Assembly (NCBI RefSeq): GCF_051991245.1
Contig: NC_135422.1
Span: forward strand, 2,682,301-2,746,300
Origin: Festucalex cinctus
Lineage: Eukaryota; Chordata; Actinopteri; Syngnathiformes; Syngnathidae
Length of the DNA: 64,000 bases
Reading direction: 5' to 3'
Of this stretch, positions 46,543-58,366 are shown in pieces. The position numbers and the translations under genes are program-made. The notes beneath the pieces are model-generated. The model had not been told where the DNA came from, searched no databases, and worked only from the letters and a program-made list of their open reading frames with translations. Position 1 is the first letter of the stretch, and each line of letters begins with the position of its first letter.

Positions 46543-46866
46543 TTTTTGCAGTCATTCAGGACGATTACGATTTTAATCGATTTTAACCTAATAAATCCAA
46601 CAAACGTTTACTTACTTAAAGGTTTCATTTATTCAAAAATAATTCCTGTGCAAAATGTTGAGACACCAGTAACGTATGCTGATTCTAGATCAGTTTTAAG
46701 GCAAAATGACATCACATAAAAGCATTTGGATGTAACAGAACATAAGAACAACAGCTTTTAATCATCCAGAAGGCAAAATTCGATTTCACAATTTAGCAAA
46801 TTTTCAACGATTCGATTTTTTAAAATGACGATGTATCGAATTAATTCGATTTATCGCCCAGCCCTA
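46539..46866 (-). mobile_element. hAT-like element (CGATTTATCGCCCAGCCC type), left end lost
   Basis: Right end TTCGATTTATCGCCCAGCCCTA is given here in two parts: TTCGATTTATCG and CCCAGCCCTA, the reverse of a TAGGGCTGGGCGATAAATCG terminus. The left part begins within CGATTTTTTGCAG directly after the AT tract and lacks a clean terminus. The right flank resumes ATATATAC. Confidence 0.7.
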
Positions 46867-47212
46867 ATATATACATACTTGACCCATAAAGAATTATGGG
46901 TCACAACCTTTCATAAATCTTGATCAGGTGGGTTAAATGTTTCATTGAGGCATCTTTCCCAAGGATTTTTAGAATTCAAACAACCTTCTCCAAGTTAGTC
47001 CTGGCTCATCTGGCGCAGATAGCAAAGAAAACTTCCCATTAGTTCATCTGCATGTCTGTTTACATGACTTGCGCAATGCTAGCAAGGGATACCGATGGGC
47101 TCCTCGTTAACTGAGCTTAGCAAAATGTGCGATCGATCGCGTCTATGATCGGTGGTAATTGCAGTACAGTGGCTACACTTCTGAGGGGAAAAAAAGCAAG
47201 GCATCTATTTGG
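46867..47212. other. Single-copy non-coding DNA
   Basis: No gene or repeat recognised. Confidence 0.5.
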
Positions 47213-47350
47213 AGAGTGGCGTTTATATGTTCAAGTGGACGATGCACCAAACGACCGTTTACGCTCACAATTTAGAGTCTTCAATTAACACACGCATGTT
47301 GCTTTATGTGGGAGGAAGCTGGAGTACCGAGAGAAAACACCGCAAGCATG
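47213..47350 (+). mobile_element. Family H fish repeat fragment, 3' half
   Basis: CGTTTACGCTCACAATTTAG with TGTGGGAGGAAGCTGGAGTA and CCGAGAGAAAACAC corresponds to the second half of family H (compare 63200-63300). Diverged. Confidence 0.65.
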
Positions 47351-48452
47351 AAGAGAGGAAATGGAAATACAGTATGTGTAAATATTACAACAAAACAAAA
47401 AATAGCAGCAGTTTTCTCACAGCTTTTCCCAGAAAAAAATGATTTCACACTTTCCGCCTGCTTTGGAGTAATTACATTTCCGTGGTTCTTACTTTCCTCC
47501 AGTGGTTTAGGACTGGATCTCCGATTTTTTCCTCAGGTTGTGGCTTTCGTCGTATTTACTGGATTAGTTCAGCTCTGAGCTCTCTCGCACAAACGCAGCG
47601 CACTCGTCTATTTGATTAACAGCCTGCAGAGGAAACGGAAAAAAAGCAAGCCATTTCCAGCTCGTTTCTTTGTTCTTGCAAAAAAAAAAAAGAGAGATAC
47701 ACGGAGATGCCGATTAGCCGGCTAACCCCAACGTTGAGCAACGCGGGCCTTTGTCAATCAGGAACAGTTGGAGCAACTTGTCAATGGAGCTCGTCGGCTC
47801 CCGAGTTGAGTAGTGCTTGCTGTGAGTGCGTATTGTTTGCGGCACTTGACACCGGAGCGCGAGGGCTGAAAGAAGCTGCTCACCGCCACTGAGACGCACG
47901 CCGTTGTCTTGCGTGCGGAGAACCTGTCAACCAGGACGGAATGTTTTGCTCCGTGTGCCTGCCACCGGCACAACATATCACATATCACTTCATCGAGATT
48001 TCCTGTAAAATTGACTTCTTTTTTTTTTTGCTTTATGGAGTGGCACTTTATTAGTCAAGATTTACACAATCTCCAAAGAATGTCGTGTAGGTCAGCGGTG
48101 TCTTTTGAATAGTTTAACCCCTGCCGAAGGAAGAGTAAGAGCATTTTGCTGCTTGAACTGCCAGCATCACTGTGTCAAATTATTTCCCACGGATCAATTT
48201 AGCAAATGGAATAGTCTATTCATTGACAGCAATATATGGCATTGTGTCACTACATTTACAGTTTTCAGATATTTCTGTTCGCTGAGTGTTATTACAATAC
48301 AGTGGATATAATTACATTTTTTGAATTATGCTCAGCAGTCACAAATAGGCAAATTATCTTGTGTGCTATGTCAAAATTGTTCATAGAGAATTACTCTTAT
48401 AGAGTACATAATTATTTGCTTCTCAGTTTAGCGTGCTAAGGTCAACCGTTTA
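47351..48452. other. Single-copy non-coding DNA
   Basis: No gene recognised; frames at 47700-47990 on both strands lack domains. A-run near 47680-47691. Confidence 0.5.
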
Positions 48453-48967
48453 TTAACTCATTCACTCGCCGCCATTTTCACATTTCGCAGTCCCGTTCGC
48501 TCACGGCTTTTTTACTGGATTTCGACTGATTTTGCAAGGCCCACAGAATATTGTGTTCTGTTGCTATAAAAACATGGAACCCATCAAAAGAAAGATTAAA
48601 GTCTCTTCTTTCATCAGGAAAAAAGTAGTATATTTCTATCTGTTTCCGTTTTGCAGCAATTAGCATTAGAAGAGGGCTAAGTTTCATCAGTTTTCACAAA
48701 TCTATTTAAAATTGTAAGTAATTGAGCTTTTTTTTCTAGATGGCCCTGGTTGATCTCATTTGCTCTGCTGCCACCTTCTGGCCGTTTGTGTAATAACTAC
48801 CATTTCTGCAACCGTTCTTTACAGTTGAGAGGCTGCATCAAAGCCTTCTGTATGCTCTAGCATAAAAAAAAAAAAACACAAATAAAAAAAACGTATAAAT
48901 ACGTCTTTGGGACACTTAGAACATTAAAAAAAACGTATTTATACGTTATTGGGAGTAAATGAGTTAA
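48453..48967 (-). mobile_element. Family A, reverse, full length
   Basis: TTAACTCATTCACTCGCCGCC to GGGAGTAAATGAGTTAA, 515 bp. CTCF-like core on minus at 48766-48781 has one change (CCAGAAGGTGG). Both ACGTATAAATACGT and ACGTATTTATACGT are intact. Confidence 0.97.
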
Positions 48968-49828
48968 ATGTGTTTCATTACTATTCATTTACTGTTCCGA
49001 AACTGTAAACTGTAAACAAATACACAGAGTTGGTACACTGTCCACCATGACTGTTGCCAACTCTGAAGTCTGTGAGGTCCAGAACCTGATCATATTTCAG
49101 ACTATCATTTGCATTATGTATGGTTATATGGATTTGTTACAAAAGCCAACCTGATATTTTTTCTGACCTGCCTTTAAATTGGCTCCGAATGGCTCAAAAT
49201 TGGACTGGTAGAAAAGACTTTTTGCAACTCTTAATGATGTCGCCCAACACAGAAAATGGTAAATGGATGGAAGGATGACACCCTGTCCAATTATTACGAT
49301 GCAATCTTTTTCCCACTTTGGGATTTAGTTCCACTTTAACATCTTCCTCCATTCTCATCACTGTCCATACCACTCAAACATAAAAAGAACCCAACCAGAT
49401 GGATTAAAACTTGACATTATAGTGCTCATGAACCTAAAAAAAAAAAAAAAAATTGCTACTACAACGTAACGCGAGTGGTGGCCGGTGAGGGCGCGTTTGC
49501 GAGATGGGTGAGCCCGAGTTGCTGTCAGTGTCAGAGCGGCCTGTCTGTCAGCCTGCCATGTTGTGATTGAGACGTCAACCTAATCCATGTTTACGCTGTC
49601 CCGTGCGTGTCGAGGCCGAGCCGTTAACCACACAGAATTAGGCCATGTTTGACATCTACTGCAACACGCCACTTGAACCCGTCAGCGGCTTCGGGCTCAA
49701 AGAGCAGCAAACAAACAAACAAAAAAAAAAAATAAAAAAAAATAAAAAAGCAAAAATAAAGGAGGCTAAGATGATATGAGAGGTTGTGTATGTGTTTGTT
49801 TGGGGTTAGGCAGGTGTACGATGGATTG
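48968..49828. other. Single-copy non-coding DNA
   Basis: A-runs at about 49437-49451 and 49722-49748. A short AATGGTAAATGGATGGAAGG phrase near 49256 resembles a common fish repeat end. No gene. Confidence 0.45.
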
Positions 49829-50296
49829 TAGGGGTGTGAATTGCCTCGTACCTGACGATTCGATCCGTATCACGATTCATAGGTCACGATTCGATTCGAT
49901 TAATCCCGATATGAATTTACAAGTGGATTGTTACAATTTGTTTTTACTCAAATTTAGAAAATAGCATTCAGCAAACTTGTACATGTACACTGTAAGATTT
50001 GTATAAAAAATTATTAGTTATTGATCTCAAACTTCAGTTTTAGAACTGTATTTAACAAACAGGTTGTAACCTTTTTCATGTTAGAACAGCATTGAAATAA
50101 AATATTAAGGCTTAATGTTCCATTAATATAACATTCTTCCATGCGTAAGGTGTGAAAGTTAGACGTCTTGTTGAATATTTTTTCATCAAAAATGGATGTT
50201 AAAAAATCGATTCGGCTGCCTATTGAATCGATTCGAGAATTGCGTGCTGTAGTATCGCGATATATTACCGAATCGATTTTTTTTTTAACACCCCTA
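49829..50296 (-). mobile_element. Family B hAT MITE, intact with perfect 8-bp TSD
   Basis: TAGGGGTGTGAATTGCC to TTAACACCCCTA, flanked by ATGGATTG on both sides (49821-49828 and 50297-50304). Its uninterrupted CCATTAATATAACATTC is the empty site for the family A insertion at 33715. Confidence 0.97.
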
Positions 50297-50304
50297 ATGG
50301 ATTG

Positions 50305-50802
50305 CTATGGGTAAGTACTCGTTGTTGACTATCCACTCTGCCTCTGTCTCTGTCACTCCTCTTTCTCGTCCATCCTCCTTCCATCTCACTTCCTCATTCT
50401 CTCTCTCATCCTCTGCTTCCCTCTTTCGTACTTACTTGGAGGAGCCGCCAGTGTTTGCTTCTCCTTATCCGGGTTTCTAATCCGCCACAGGTGAAAGAGT
50501 CCACTAAATAGGTGCTGACAAAAAAAAAAAAAAAAGTGGGGAAAAGGGAGAGCAAGAACCATTAGAGCACAGTTTATCGGCAGCGCAATCTGTTATCACT
50601 GCTGTCCCTCAGTCCCTCCCTCCCGCCAGCCACGAGCTCCTTCTCTTGTCACAGACCTACCGATTATAGGGCGCGCACACACACACACACACACATCGTA
50701 TTTGTACACACACTTCCATACATCTGTCAAATGCACATAGAAAAGCTATAACTAGTACACGCGATATCCATTTTACAGTTTCCAACCAGCTATCTTATAA
50801 TT
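50305..50802. other. Single-copy DNA with (CA)n
   Basis: C/T-rich 50330-50430, A-run about 50521-50535 and (CA)n at 50673-50694. No gene recognised. Confidence 0.5.
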
Positions 50803-51075
50803 AGAGATGTTCGATGCTAGTTTTTTATTTATTTTTTTATTTTAGGCCGATACCAGTATGAGTACTCAACTCTTGAGTATTCACAGATACCGATACCAAG
50901 TACCACTAGATATCACTCGTACTTTTGATACATGAAATGTCCTCAAATAAAAACAATGACAGTTTAATTTGAAAGAAAGACCGATATATCCCCGTGAAAT
51001 TATAGTTCGTGATCAATACCTTGAAATAAGGACAGGCATGATATCGATACCTATTATCGATATTCGCCCTTATAA
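50803..51075 (+). mobile_element. GATACC-family hAT relic, near complete
   Basis: TAGAGATGTTCGATGCTAG start, GGCCGATACCAGTATGAG, CTCAACTCTTGAGTATTC, CAAGTACCACTAGATATC, CAATACCTTGAAATAAGG and CGATACCTATTATCG. No clear right terminus. Confidence 0.7.
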
Positions 51076-51415
51076 TATAAAACTACAAACATCTGACTGT
51101 AGACATTTTATACTGTACTACTAATGATGGCTCCTAGCCCCGCCCAAACGTTTTTTTTTCTTCCTTTCAACATAATAATAAGAATAAATAATAACAATAA
51201 CAAATAATAAAATAAAAATATTACTGTGCTCATACTAAAAGAAACACAATATTATGCTTTTGGACATAACAGTAATGCATGTAAACAACATACAATTTCT
51301 AATAACACTTAATATTGAGGCACTTACTTGCTAATGCACGCACACATTGCTCCACATATTGACTTGGTTCACAAGCATATTATGTTCCCCTTTATCTGAC
51401 CTTACGTGTAGAATT
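51076..51415. other. AT-rich DNA
   Basis: (AAT)n-like sequence near 51174-51220. No gene. Confidence 0.5.
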
Positions 51416-51618
51416 TAAACATAGGAGGGCCAAAACATGCCTTGTGAAAATTAGACTGCACTAGCAACTAGCCACCAGGGGGTGCTAGAACTGCACACAT
51501 GGAAATCAACCTGACTTTTTAAACAGATGTGCTGCTTTTAATATAGTGACATGATGACAATGATATTGTGGCAGTTTTAATATCATGATGTCACGATGCC
51601 ATTATAGTTATATCCCTA
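51416..51618 (+). mobile_element. Family I hAT-like element end, copy 1
   Basis: Matches 52688-53066: GGCCAAAACAT, GAAAATTAGACTGCACTA, AACTAGCCACCAG, GCTAGAACTGCAC, AAATCAACCTGACTTTTT, GATATTGTGGCAGTTTTAAT and the TATCCCTA end. CCACCAGGGGGTGC at 51472-51485 misses the CTCF core by one base. Confidence 0.75.
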
Positions 51619-52687
51619 CAAAGTACTTTAGAACATAAGAAGATCGATGTGGGTTGGATTCTGTGATGGCATTTCCAGCGAGAGAAAAAAAAACAACAAA
51701 TCCTGGTGTGCTTGTTCACTCAGGCTGTCACATTTTGTCCAGACTGTGAAACCTGTTTTTTGTTCTGGACCCACAACAGCAGCAGATTCTGCATGGTGGA
51801 AAATTACAAAGTACTAAACATCAATTGAGGAGTATTAAAATTGACTAATCGACTCGTTGACTGGTATGTACAACCCCCTAGTAACAATGATCAAATATTG
51901 TGTTTATCAATGCAAATGTGAACATGATTTTTTTTGTTTTAATAAAGTCTTTATGGATGTTTTTAATAGACTTCACTGCATTCTACAGATGTTCCATATG
52001 AAATGTGTAGTGACTGTAAATTTTAAATGCTAAAATGCTCATGTAATATTTTTTTTGTTTTGTTTTGAAAAGCCTCATTTGAAAAATGTGTGTAAAATAT
52101 ACTTTCCACAGCTTGGCTGGCACCAGTGCCACTGAGAGTGCGATGAGGAGTGGGGGGAAATTTCAGTTTACCAAAAGGATAAACGTCAGCGGATCAGCTA
52201 AATTAGATCCTGTCTGTATTAAGACATCCACTGAAGTGCGCATGGCGGATGTGCTGTGTCGCTTTGGACCCCTGTTCTCAGCTAGACTGCAGTCCAAGGC
52301 TAAAATGGAGCTCAGAATTGAAGAGGGAGAATAATCGCTTTCCTAGAGTTCCTTCTAGTGCAGAACAAACCAGTTGAAAAGGGACGGACGGTCTTTGTCT
52401 TTTATGCTACAATGTGCAGCTTTTGCGCAACAGCCCAATCATCTACATTACGATGAGCACTGAAATATGACCAAAGTGCCATTTACTGTAGTTCAATACT
52501 GTATTTGACATATTTATTTCTTCTTGACTTCTTACGGATATTAATGCTTAATTTAGGCTAAATGAATGACTTTTGGTAGCCTTCCATTATAGTGTACCAA
52601 ACATTGTGTTATGCGTATACATTTATGAGCCAAACAGTGGCATATTTTATAATTGACCGCAAGAGAGACAGGATAATAATGTTATGT
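51619..52687. other. Single-copy non-coding DNA
   Basis: No gene recognised. The frame at 52086-52334 (82 codons) has no domain; its AT-rich surroundings show no exon context. Confidence 0.45.
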
Positions 52688-53066
52688 TTTAAACATAGAA
52701 GGCCAAAACATCCCTAATGAAAATTAAATTGCACTAATAAACTAGCCACTAGAGTGTGCTAGAACTGCACAAATGCAAATCAACCTGACTTTTTTTTTTT
52801 TTTTTTTTTTTAACGGATGTGGTCCTTCTAAATATCAATCAATCAATCAACTTTATTTATATAGCACCTTTTTATACATTCAAAATGCAACTCAAAGTAC
52901 TGGACATCCATAATACAAGGAAAAAAAAGAAAAAAGAAACGAAAGAAAAGAAAAAAAGAAAAAAAAGGAAAAAGAAAAAAAGAAATATCAAAATATTGTG
53001 AACATGACGACGACGATATTGTGACAGTTTTAATATCACGATATTGCCCTTATCGTTACATCCCTA
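52688..53066 (+). mobile_element. Family I element end, copy 2, split by a retroposon
   Basis: Same blocks as 51416-51618 with a T-run (about 52791-52811) and the terminus CGTTACATCCCTA at 53066. Interrupted at AAATATCAA by family E. The CTCF-like position here is degraded (CCACTAGAGTGTGC). Confidence 0.8.
52839..52982 (+). mobile_element. Family E short retroposon with 9-bp TSD
   Basis: TCAATCAATCAACTTTATT, TATATAGCACC, ATGCAACTCAAAGTACTGG, then an A/G-rich tail. AAATATCAA lies on both sides (52830-52838 and 52983-52991). A direct duplication plus purine-rich 3' tail indicates LINE-mediated integration. Confidence 0.85.
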
Positions 53067-56000
53067 ATTCCAGACCCATCTTTTATTTTTTATTTTTTGG
53101 TAATTTGAGTTACACAGTGCACTGATCCAATTGTAGCGTTTTGGCAACACTTTTCAAGTCACACTTCTACAGGGCTCACTATTCGCATGCAATGTTGATG
53201 TTTTTGTTGTGACATGGTGAAGGTTCTGTAGTTTAAGACAAACATCGTTTCTGAAACATACTGGCTATCAATTTTATGAGACAAAAAAAAACCAACAGAA
53301 AATGGACGTATTTTGATATAGCTACTCTGGGTCATTTGTCGCACCCATAAAAAAAAAAAGGTGTGCTATATTCCAATTTGTGATTTCCAAATGTCCTCAT
53401 TGGTGTTTATGGAGGAGGTATAGAGCTGCACAAAGGCAACAACAAAAGTGGCTGGTACAGAGTGACATTTCTGCCATGTTTTGTCATTTGGACATAATGG
53501 CCGTGACCACCGCCGCCATGTTTACATAGTAGAGGGCTCCCGACACCCAGACTGTGACAAATCATAAAAGCTGGGCCTCTGTAGCCAGGCTGCATTTCAT
53601 TAAACTTTAACTTCCCTTATCGGCTCCAACAGAGGACGGAATAATAAAGGCTGACAGGTATCTAAAGATGTATGTTTGGACTGGCGGACAGGAACAGCAT
53701 GAGAGCCACAACCAGCTTTGTCACCAAAGAAGGGACATATGTCGCGGGCTATAAAGACTGAGGGCAGATGTTGTTGTTTTTACTGAAGCTGGTAGATGTT
53801 GCTGATTGGTCTTTGCACATATGTCCACCATAAATAGTTCCCTTTCGCTAATAATGCTTCCAGCTGAAAATGAAAGGTCGGTGAAATGACTGGTAAGGCT
53901 AAGCAAAATGTAAAGTTTATTTATGTAGACTTAGAAAAGAAACAACTGCCTCAATTTAAAAAGGTAACAATTACCATTACGACTCAAGTATTTCCAACTC
54001 AAACCTTAGTTGCGTCATTAAATATAACAAGTCTATAAAGCCTAACTCAACTTCTTTAGAGCAGCCAAGGCTTAGGGAAACGGAACTTTTTAAGAGATAG
54101 CAAATCACTAGTAAAAAAATATTGACAGGTAATCGAGCCATAATGCGCCATACTCCGTGTAACCTGGAAGTAATCTGTGTTTTTGAGACATTGTCCAATC
54201 AATGGCATTTATTGGCTGCTTTAATAATGGGCCTCTCAAACACCAAAAAAAAAAAAAAAAAAAAAGCGACTCTGCAAACGTGTACGCTGGTGGACCTTAG
54301 AGATGAAATCGCTTAGCATTTTTTAAATGGGATTTGGTCCATTTTGTTTTAATATTTACATTTACTCTGAATATTTTTCTCTCTTCCCAAGTACCACATG
54401 TGCCTAAATTTGAGCCAGTGAAAACCCTGTGTCATCTCAATATGTTTGAATGAGATCATATGCTTCAGCATTCCCACATATGTTATTGTGATTTTTACTC
54501 TCCACATTTTATTTGCCGGGTAACAACTCCCACATAATACTTCCAATTTACACTGTTCAAATTTCAACTAGCTGCAAAAATTGACAACTCCCGGGGTATA
54601 TATCGTCTGATTCCACATTACTTACAGTACTCGCACAATTTAATGTTAAAGACTTTTCCCCATTCATTTTCAATGGGACAGACGTTGAAATTTTTCATAG
54701 TATCACTTTTCACACCCACTTCCATACATATAGCTTATCATCATTAATGGTAAAGTGCATTGCCCAGTAACCAGGAGATCATAATTTCATAATTTATCTC
54801 TCAATTGAATTCCTAAGCACTCCGCATGCATTCAAATCTTAGCATTCAGCATTCCCACGCAATTTCTCCCGAAATTGCATTTAGTCTAGTTGAATATGGT
54901 TTTGTAAACATATGAAGGCAAAACACAACTAAAGTGCGCTTAATTCAGAATGTAATTTTTGATCAAATTAGATTTTTCATATTTTGGACTATGAAGTTTT
55001 TTTTTTTTGTTTTTTTTTTTTTTTTTTTTTTTTAGTACAACAAAGAAAAAAAAAATATGTATATTCGGGACTCGGTCATTGACGTGAACGAGAATCTGAA
55101 GTGCTAATAATGGCCCCCGAGTTCAGGCGCTAATTTTTTGAGAGAACACTGATCAAAAAACATCACCTTGAATTACATTAGTTAGATACAGTCAAAGCAC
55201 GAAGGTTGAATTCAAGTATTTAAAAAGTCTTGTGATTACCATGTGCTCATCAAACACAATTGCTGTGGGAAATGCTGAAAATAGATTTAAGGGGACACAT
55301 TTTTTGGGGGGAATTTTCTTTGAACTGTAGTGAATGAGTTAAAAAAAAAAAAGTAGCTCAGCCTTGGTTGGGTTCTCGTGCCGCGCTTCCACCTCCACTC
55401 ACACCGAGGCCTCTCTGAAATCCACTCTACACAAAAAGAACCCGAATAAAAGAAAATTGGATCTCAGGCATAAGTTGGATGGGGTTTATATCCATAGGGA
55501 CAATGCGGCAAGGCCAACAATAAATCAAGTTAAGATCGTGCGAGAAACGCAGTTGATTGATTCCATAGAACCTTGCTCATCAAGGCCACCAGGTTTGAAA
55601 CAAGGATATTTGGAATGTGAGGAAGAAAGAGGCATTTACGGCAACAAAAAAGCCGCTGAAGCGCCCTTTGTGAGTATCTGAAAGGACCTATCTCCAGCTT
55701 GCCAGGCTCTCCCGTCGAGCAGACGAAAGACGACCGTGTAAATAAAAGCTGAGGGTGAGCTCACAACTTCGCCTTGTGCGAATAAAAAAAAAAAAAAAAA
55801 TGGCCACAATCACAGTGCAGATGCATACACAAATAGTTCATTTCTTTGCAACTCCCGGCGGGTGCTTCGGCATTATTCAGCGCTTGAATGTCAATTTCTT
55901 CTCCAGCCTAACTTGAAGCACAAAAATTAATTAATTTTGCTAAAATGATGATATCACTGTCTGTCAACGAGATGGATGGCGTGCTTTACTTTTCGACACA

Positions 56001-57654
56001 CGTAGGACGTGATCAGTGTTTTTTTTTTTTTTTTTAAGTCATGTACGGCTACACGCACGCGATAAGGTCATATGGCCTTCCCGGCGGGTAGTGATGGTCG
56101 TCGTGGAGTGTATTAGCCAGCCTGAGGAGCGGACCGAGCGGCTCAGATAGCCTCCTCCTGCAGGCGTGTCAGTCTGGAGTGCTGCTGCCGCCTCCCCCCA
56201 GCAGCCATGTCCTGCTAGAGTGAGCCCCTTCACCAAAGCTTTGTCTGAGAAGAGAGTAGCCGAAAGGGCCCTCTGACACGCTGGACAAGACCCTTCAATA
56301 TACAAGCACCACCTCCACAGCAGCCTCGAAAAACCAACCTTGACTGCACATACACATGCATTCCGCATCCACTCATGCGCGACACCGCATGAGTGCCGAT
56401 GATGCTTTATCTACTGCTTTTTTTCCCCTTCTTTTTTGTGTGTGTGTGCGATTGTAGCGTTTGCACAGAGTGCTAAGCTCAAACACAAACACGGGGAGTT
56501 GCGGCAATGAGCTGCATGCCATCTGCCCCGTTCAACCCCCCCCCCCACCCTTTATCAGGATTTCACTTTCTATTTCCAAGCTCTGCTTTCAATGAGCAGA
56601 AAAGAAGCGTTGAATACTATCGGCGCAAGTTTTAAATAGTTCTTTATCTGCACTGTTTTTGATTGTACCACTGGGAATGCGAAATGGCGATGTAATCGAT
56701 AACGAGCAGGCAAGCACGTGGACGGACGTTCTATTGAAAAAAATGACACGTTTTTTAACCTTTACCCGGCCCCCACATATTTCTGTTTTCAAATTTAAAA
56801 TCAAAAAAAGATTAGGCCTCGACAGCTGAGCTACTGACTACAAATTTTCCTGAATACAATCAAACATTATGCTCAAGTGAATACGAACAAATAATTGTGC
56901 TTTATAATGTTACTGCAAATAATAAACCACCACATATTTCCAGCCCCCACAGATAACTTTACCCCGGCGTAACAAAGCCCGGTGGTGACACACAGTATCT
57001 CGACCGACCCGCACGGAAGAAAGGAAAGCAAGGACATGATTACGCGTGTGTGCGTGAGACAACTTAAAGAGGAATGTAGAATAACGTATGGTGTTTTTGT
57101 CCTTGTAACCGTGAGGTGGTGACACGTGCGAAATTGGCCCCAGCCTACCCACAAAGAAGGACGGGGGGGGACGCGGCGAGCGGGAGCCGATCCATATTCT
57201 TCCAGTTCACCCTGCTTGGCTCGAAGAATCCTCCGATATTGACCTTCAAATTCAGCCCGCATTCACAGCTGATGAAAAGAGATAAGCACTCTAATCTGCC
57301 CATCGCCTTCGCACTCCCGTTTATTGACTGACAGACTTATTTTTACTCTGGCCGCACGCTGTCAGCGCACGCCTGTGTGATCCATAAACCTAATAGATGT
57401 TTATTTGAAAGGGTCTAATGTGGAAATTGCCGCTAAAGACGCGAATCAATTTTCAAACGCAAGCATAATTGGATATGGCGGGACGCTTATTATTAAAAGT
57501 GAAATGTCTTGTCAGGGTCTCTGAGTCATTTCTCCGTCTTCACAATGTTTCCTTTTGTGACATGTTATCGTGCTGTGTGTTTCCCCTCTGTCACTCTGGC
57601 AGATTACTGCCATTGAAAAAGAGCTTTAAATCAGTGGGTCGCTGTTTACATCTA
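53067..57654. other. Long single-copy non-coding stretch
   Basis: About 4.6 kb. A-runs at 54244-54265, 55339-55350 and 55783-55799; T-rich block 54991-55033. GCAATTTC/GAAATTGC palindrome at 54859-54878. Around 54600-54900 the sequence CCCATTCATTTTCAATGGGA and AGCATTCAGCATTCCCA may belong to a common fish repeat. The part at 56040-56540 and 57100-57330 is GC-richer with overlapping frames but no domain. A solitary AGTGAATGAGTTAA at 55329-55342 resembles a family A terminus. Confidence 0.4.
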
Positions 57655-57842
57655 TTAACTCTTTGACCGCCAAAAACGTTTAATCACGATAAATAAAATC
57701 ACAACGTATGCCGCCATAAACGTTAAACGATGTCAACTACGTTTTTTTTTGTTTTGTTTTTTTAAATCAATGGGCAGTGCAACATCTAAGTGCAGCGCTG
57801 CCTGGTCAATGGGTTGTGGAATCAAAAACACTCACTAACTAT

Positions 57843-58210
57843 TAGTGTTGTTCCAATACTGTTTTTTGGTCCTCGATACCGATACCCAGCTTTGCAGCAT
57901 CGGCCGATACCGATACCATACCGATACTTGAGTATTTTTTTTTCCTCAACATGAAAAAGCTGTCCTGCTATTGGTTCAGAGCATTCAAGGGCCAATAGGA
58001 TATCTTAGATCGGCATGCAGTGAACATGTCACATATCGGTGAATGTCGTGCATGTGCAAGACACAAGATGCTGCATCCAAAATCCTATATTAGTGTTGGG
58101 ATTAATGGTATCGGCATGTTACTTGCGAGTAGTCACCGATACCGATACCACTGTTTTAATGCAGTATCGGCACCTCTGCCGATACCAGTATCGGTATCGG
58201 AACAACACTA
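57843..58210 (+). mobile_element. Family C hAT MITE, intact with perfect 8-bp TSD
   Basis: TAGTGTTGTTCCAATAC to GTATCGGAACAACACTA, 368 bp, flanked by CTAACTAT (57835-57842 and 58211-58218). The other family D copies read CTATGGCCAGCAG without interruption, giving the empty site. No coding capacity. Confidence 0.98.
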
Positions 58211-58220
58211 CTAACTATGG

Positions 58221-58236
58221 CCACCAGATGGCAGCA
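58221..58236 (+). promoter_or_regulatory. CTCF-core-like motif inside family D
   Basis: CCACCAGATGGCAGCA fits CCASYAGRKGGCRS; it lies 10 bp from the family C insertion. Confidence 0.5.
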
Positions 58237-58366
58237 TTGTATCTCTTCAATGGGCTGCCCGTGTATCAAATTACAATGAAAGATGACAAAATCTGATGAA
58301 ATAGAACGCTTTCAAGGATGACGTGAATGATAACGTTTTGATAACGTGTGGCAGTAAGAGAGTTAA

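Larger units (their letters stand above)
57655..58366 (+). mobile_element. Family D MITE, copy 4, carrying a nested family C
   Basis: TTAACTCTTTGACCGCC to TAAGAGAGTTAA, both ends bounded by TTAA. Body: TATGCCGCCATAAACG, CAATGGGCAGTGCAAC, CTCF-like core CCACCAGATGGCAGCA at 58221-58236, CTTTCAAGGATGACGTGAA. Family C interrupts at CTAACTAT. Without the insert and one 8-bp repeat the host would be about 336 bp. Confidence 0.95.

Noticed and set aside
55329..55342. AGTGAATGAGTTAA as an additional family A copy
   Set aside because: Only 14 bases match and no other family landmark is nearby; could be chance or another repeat.
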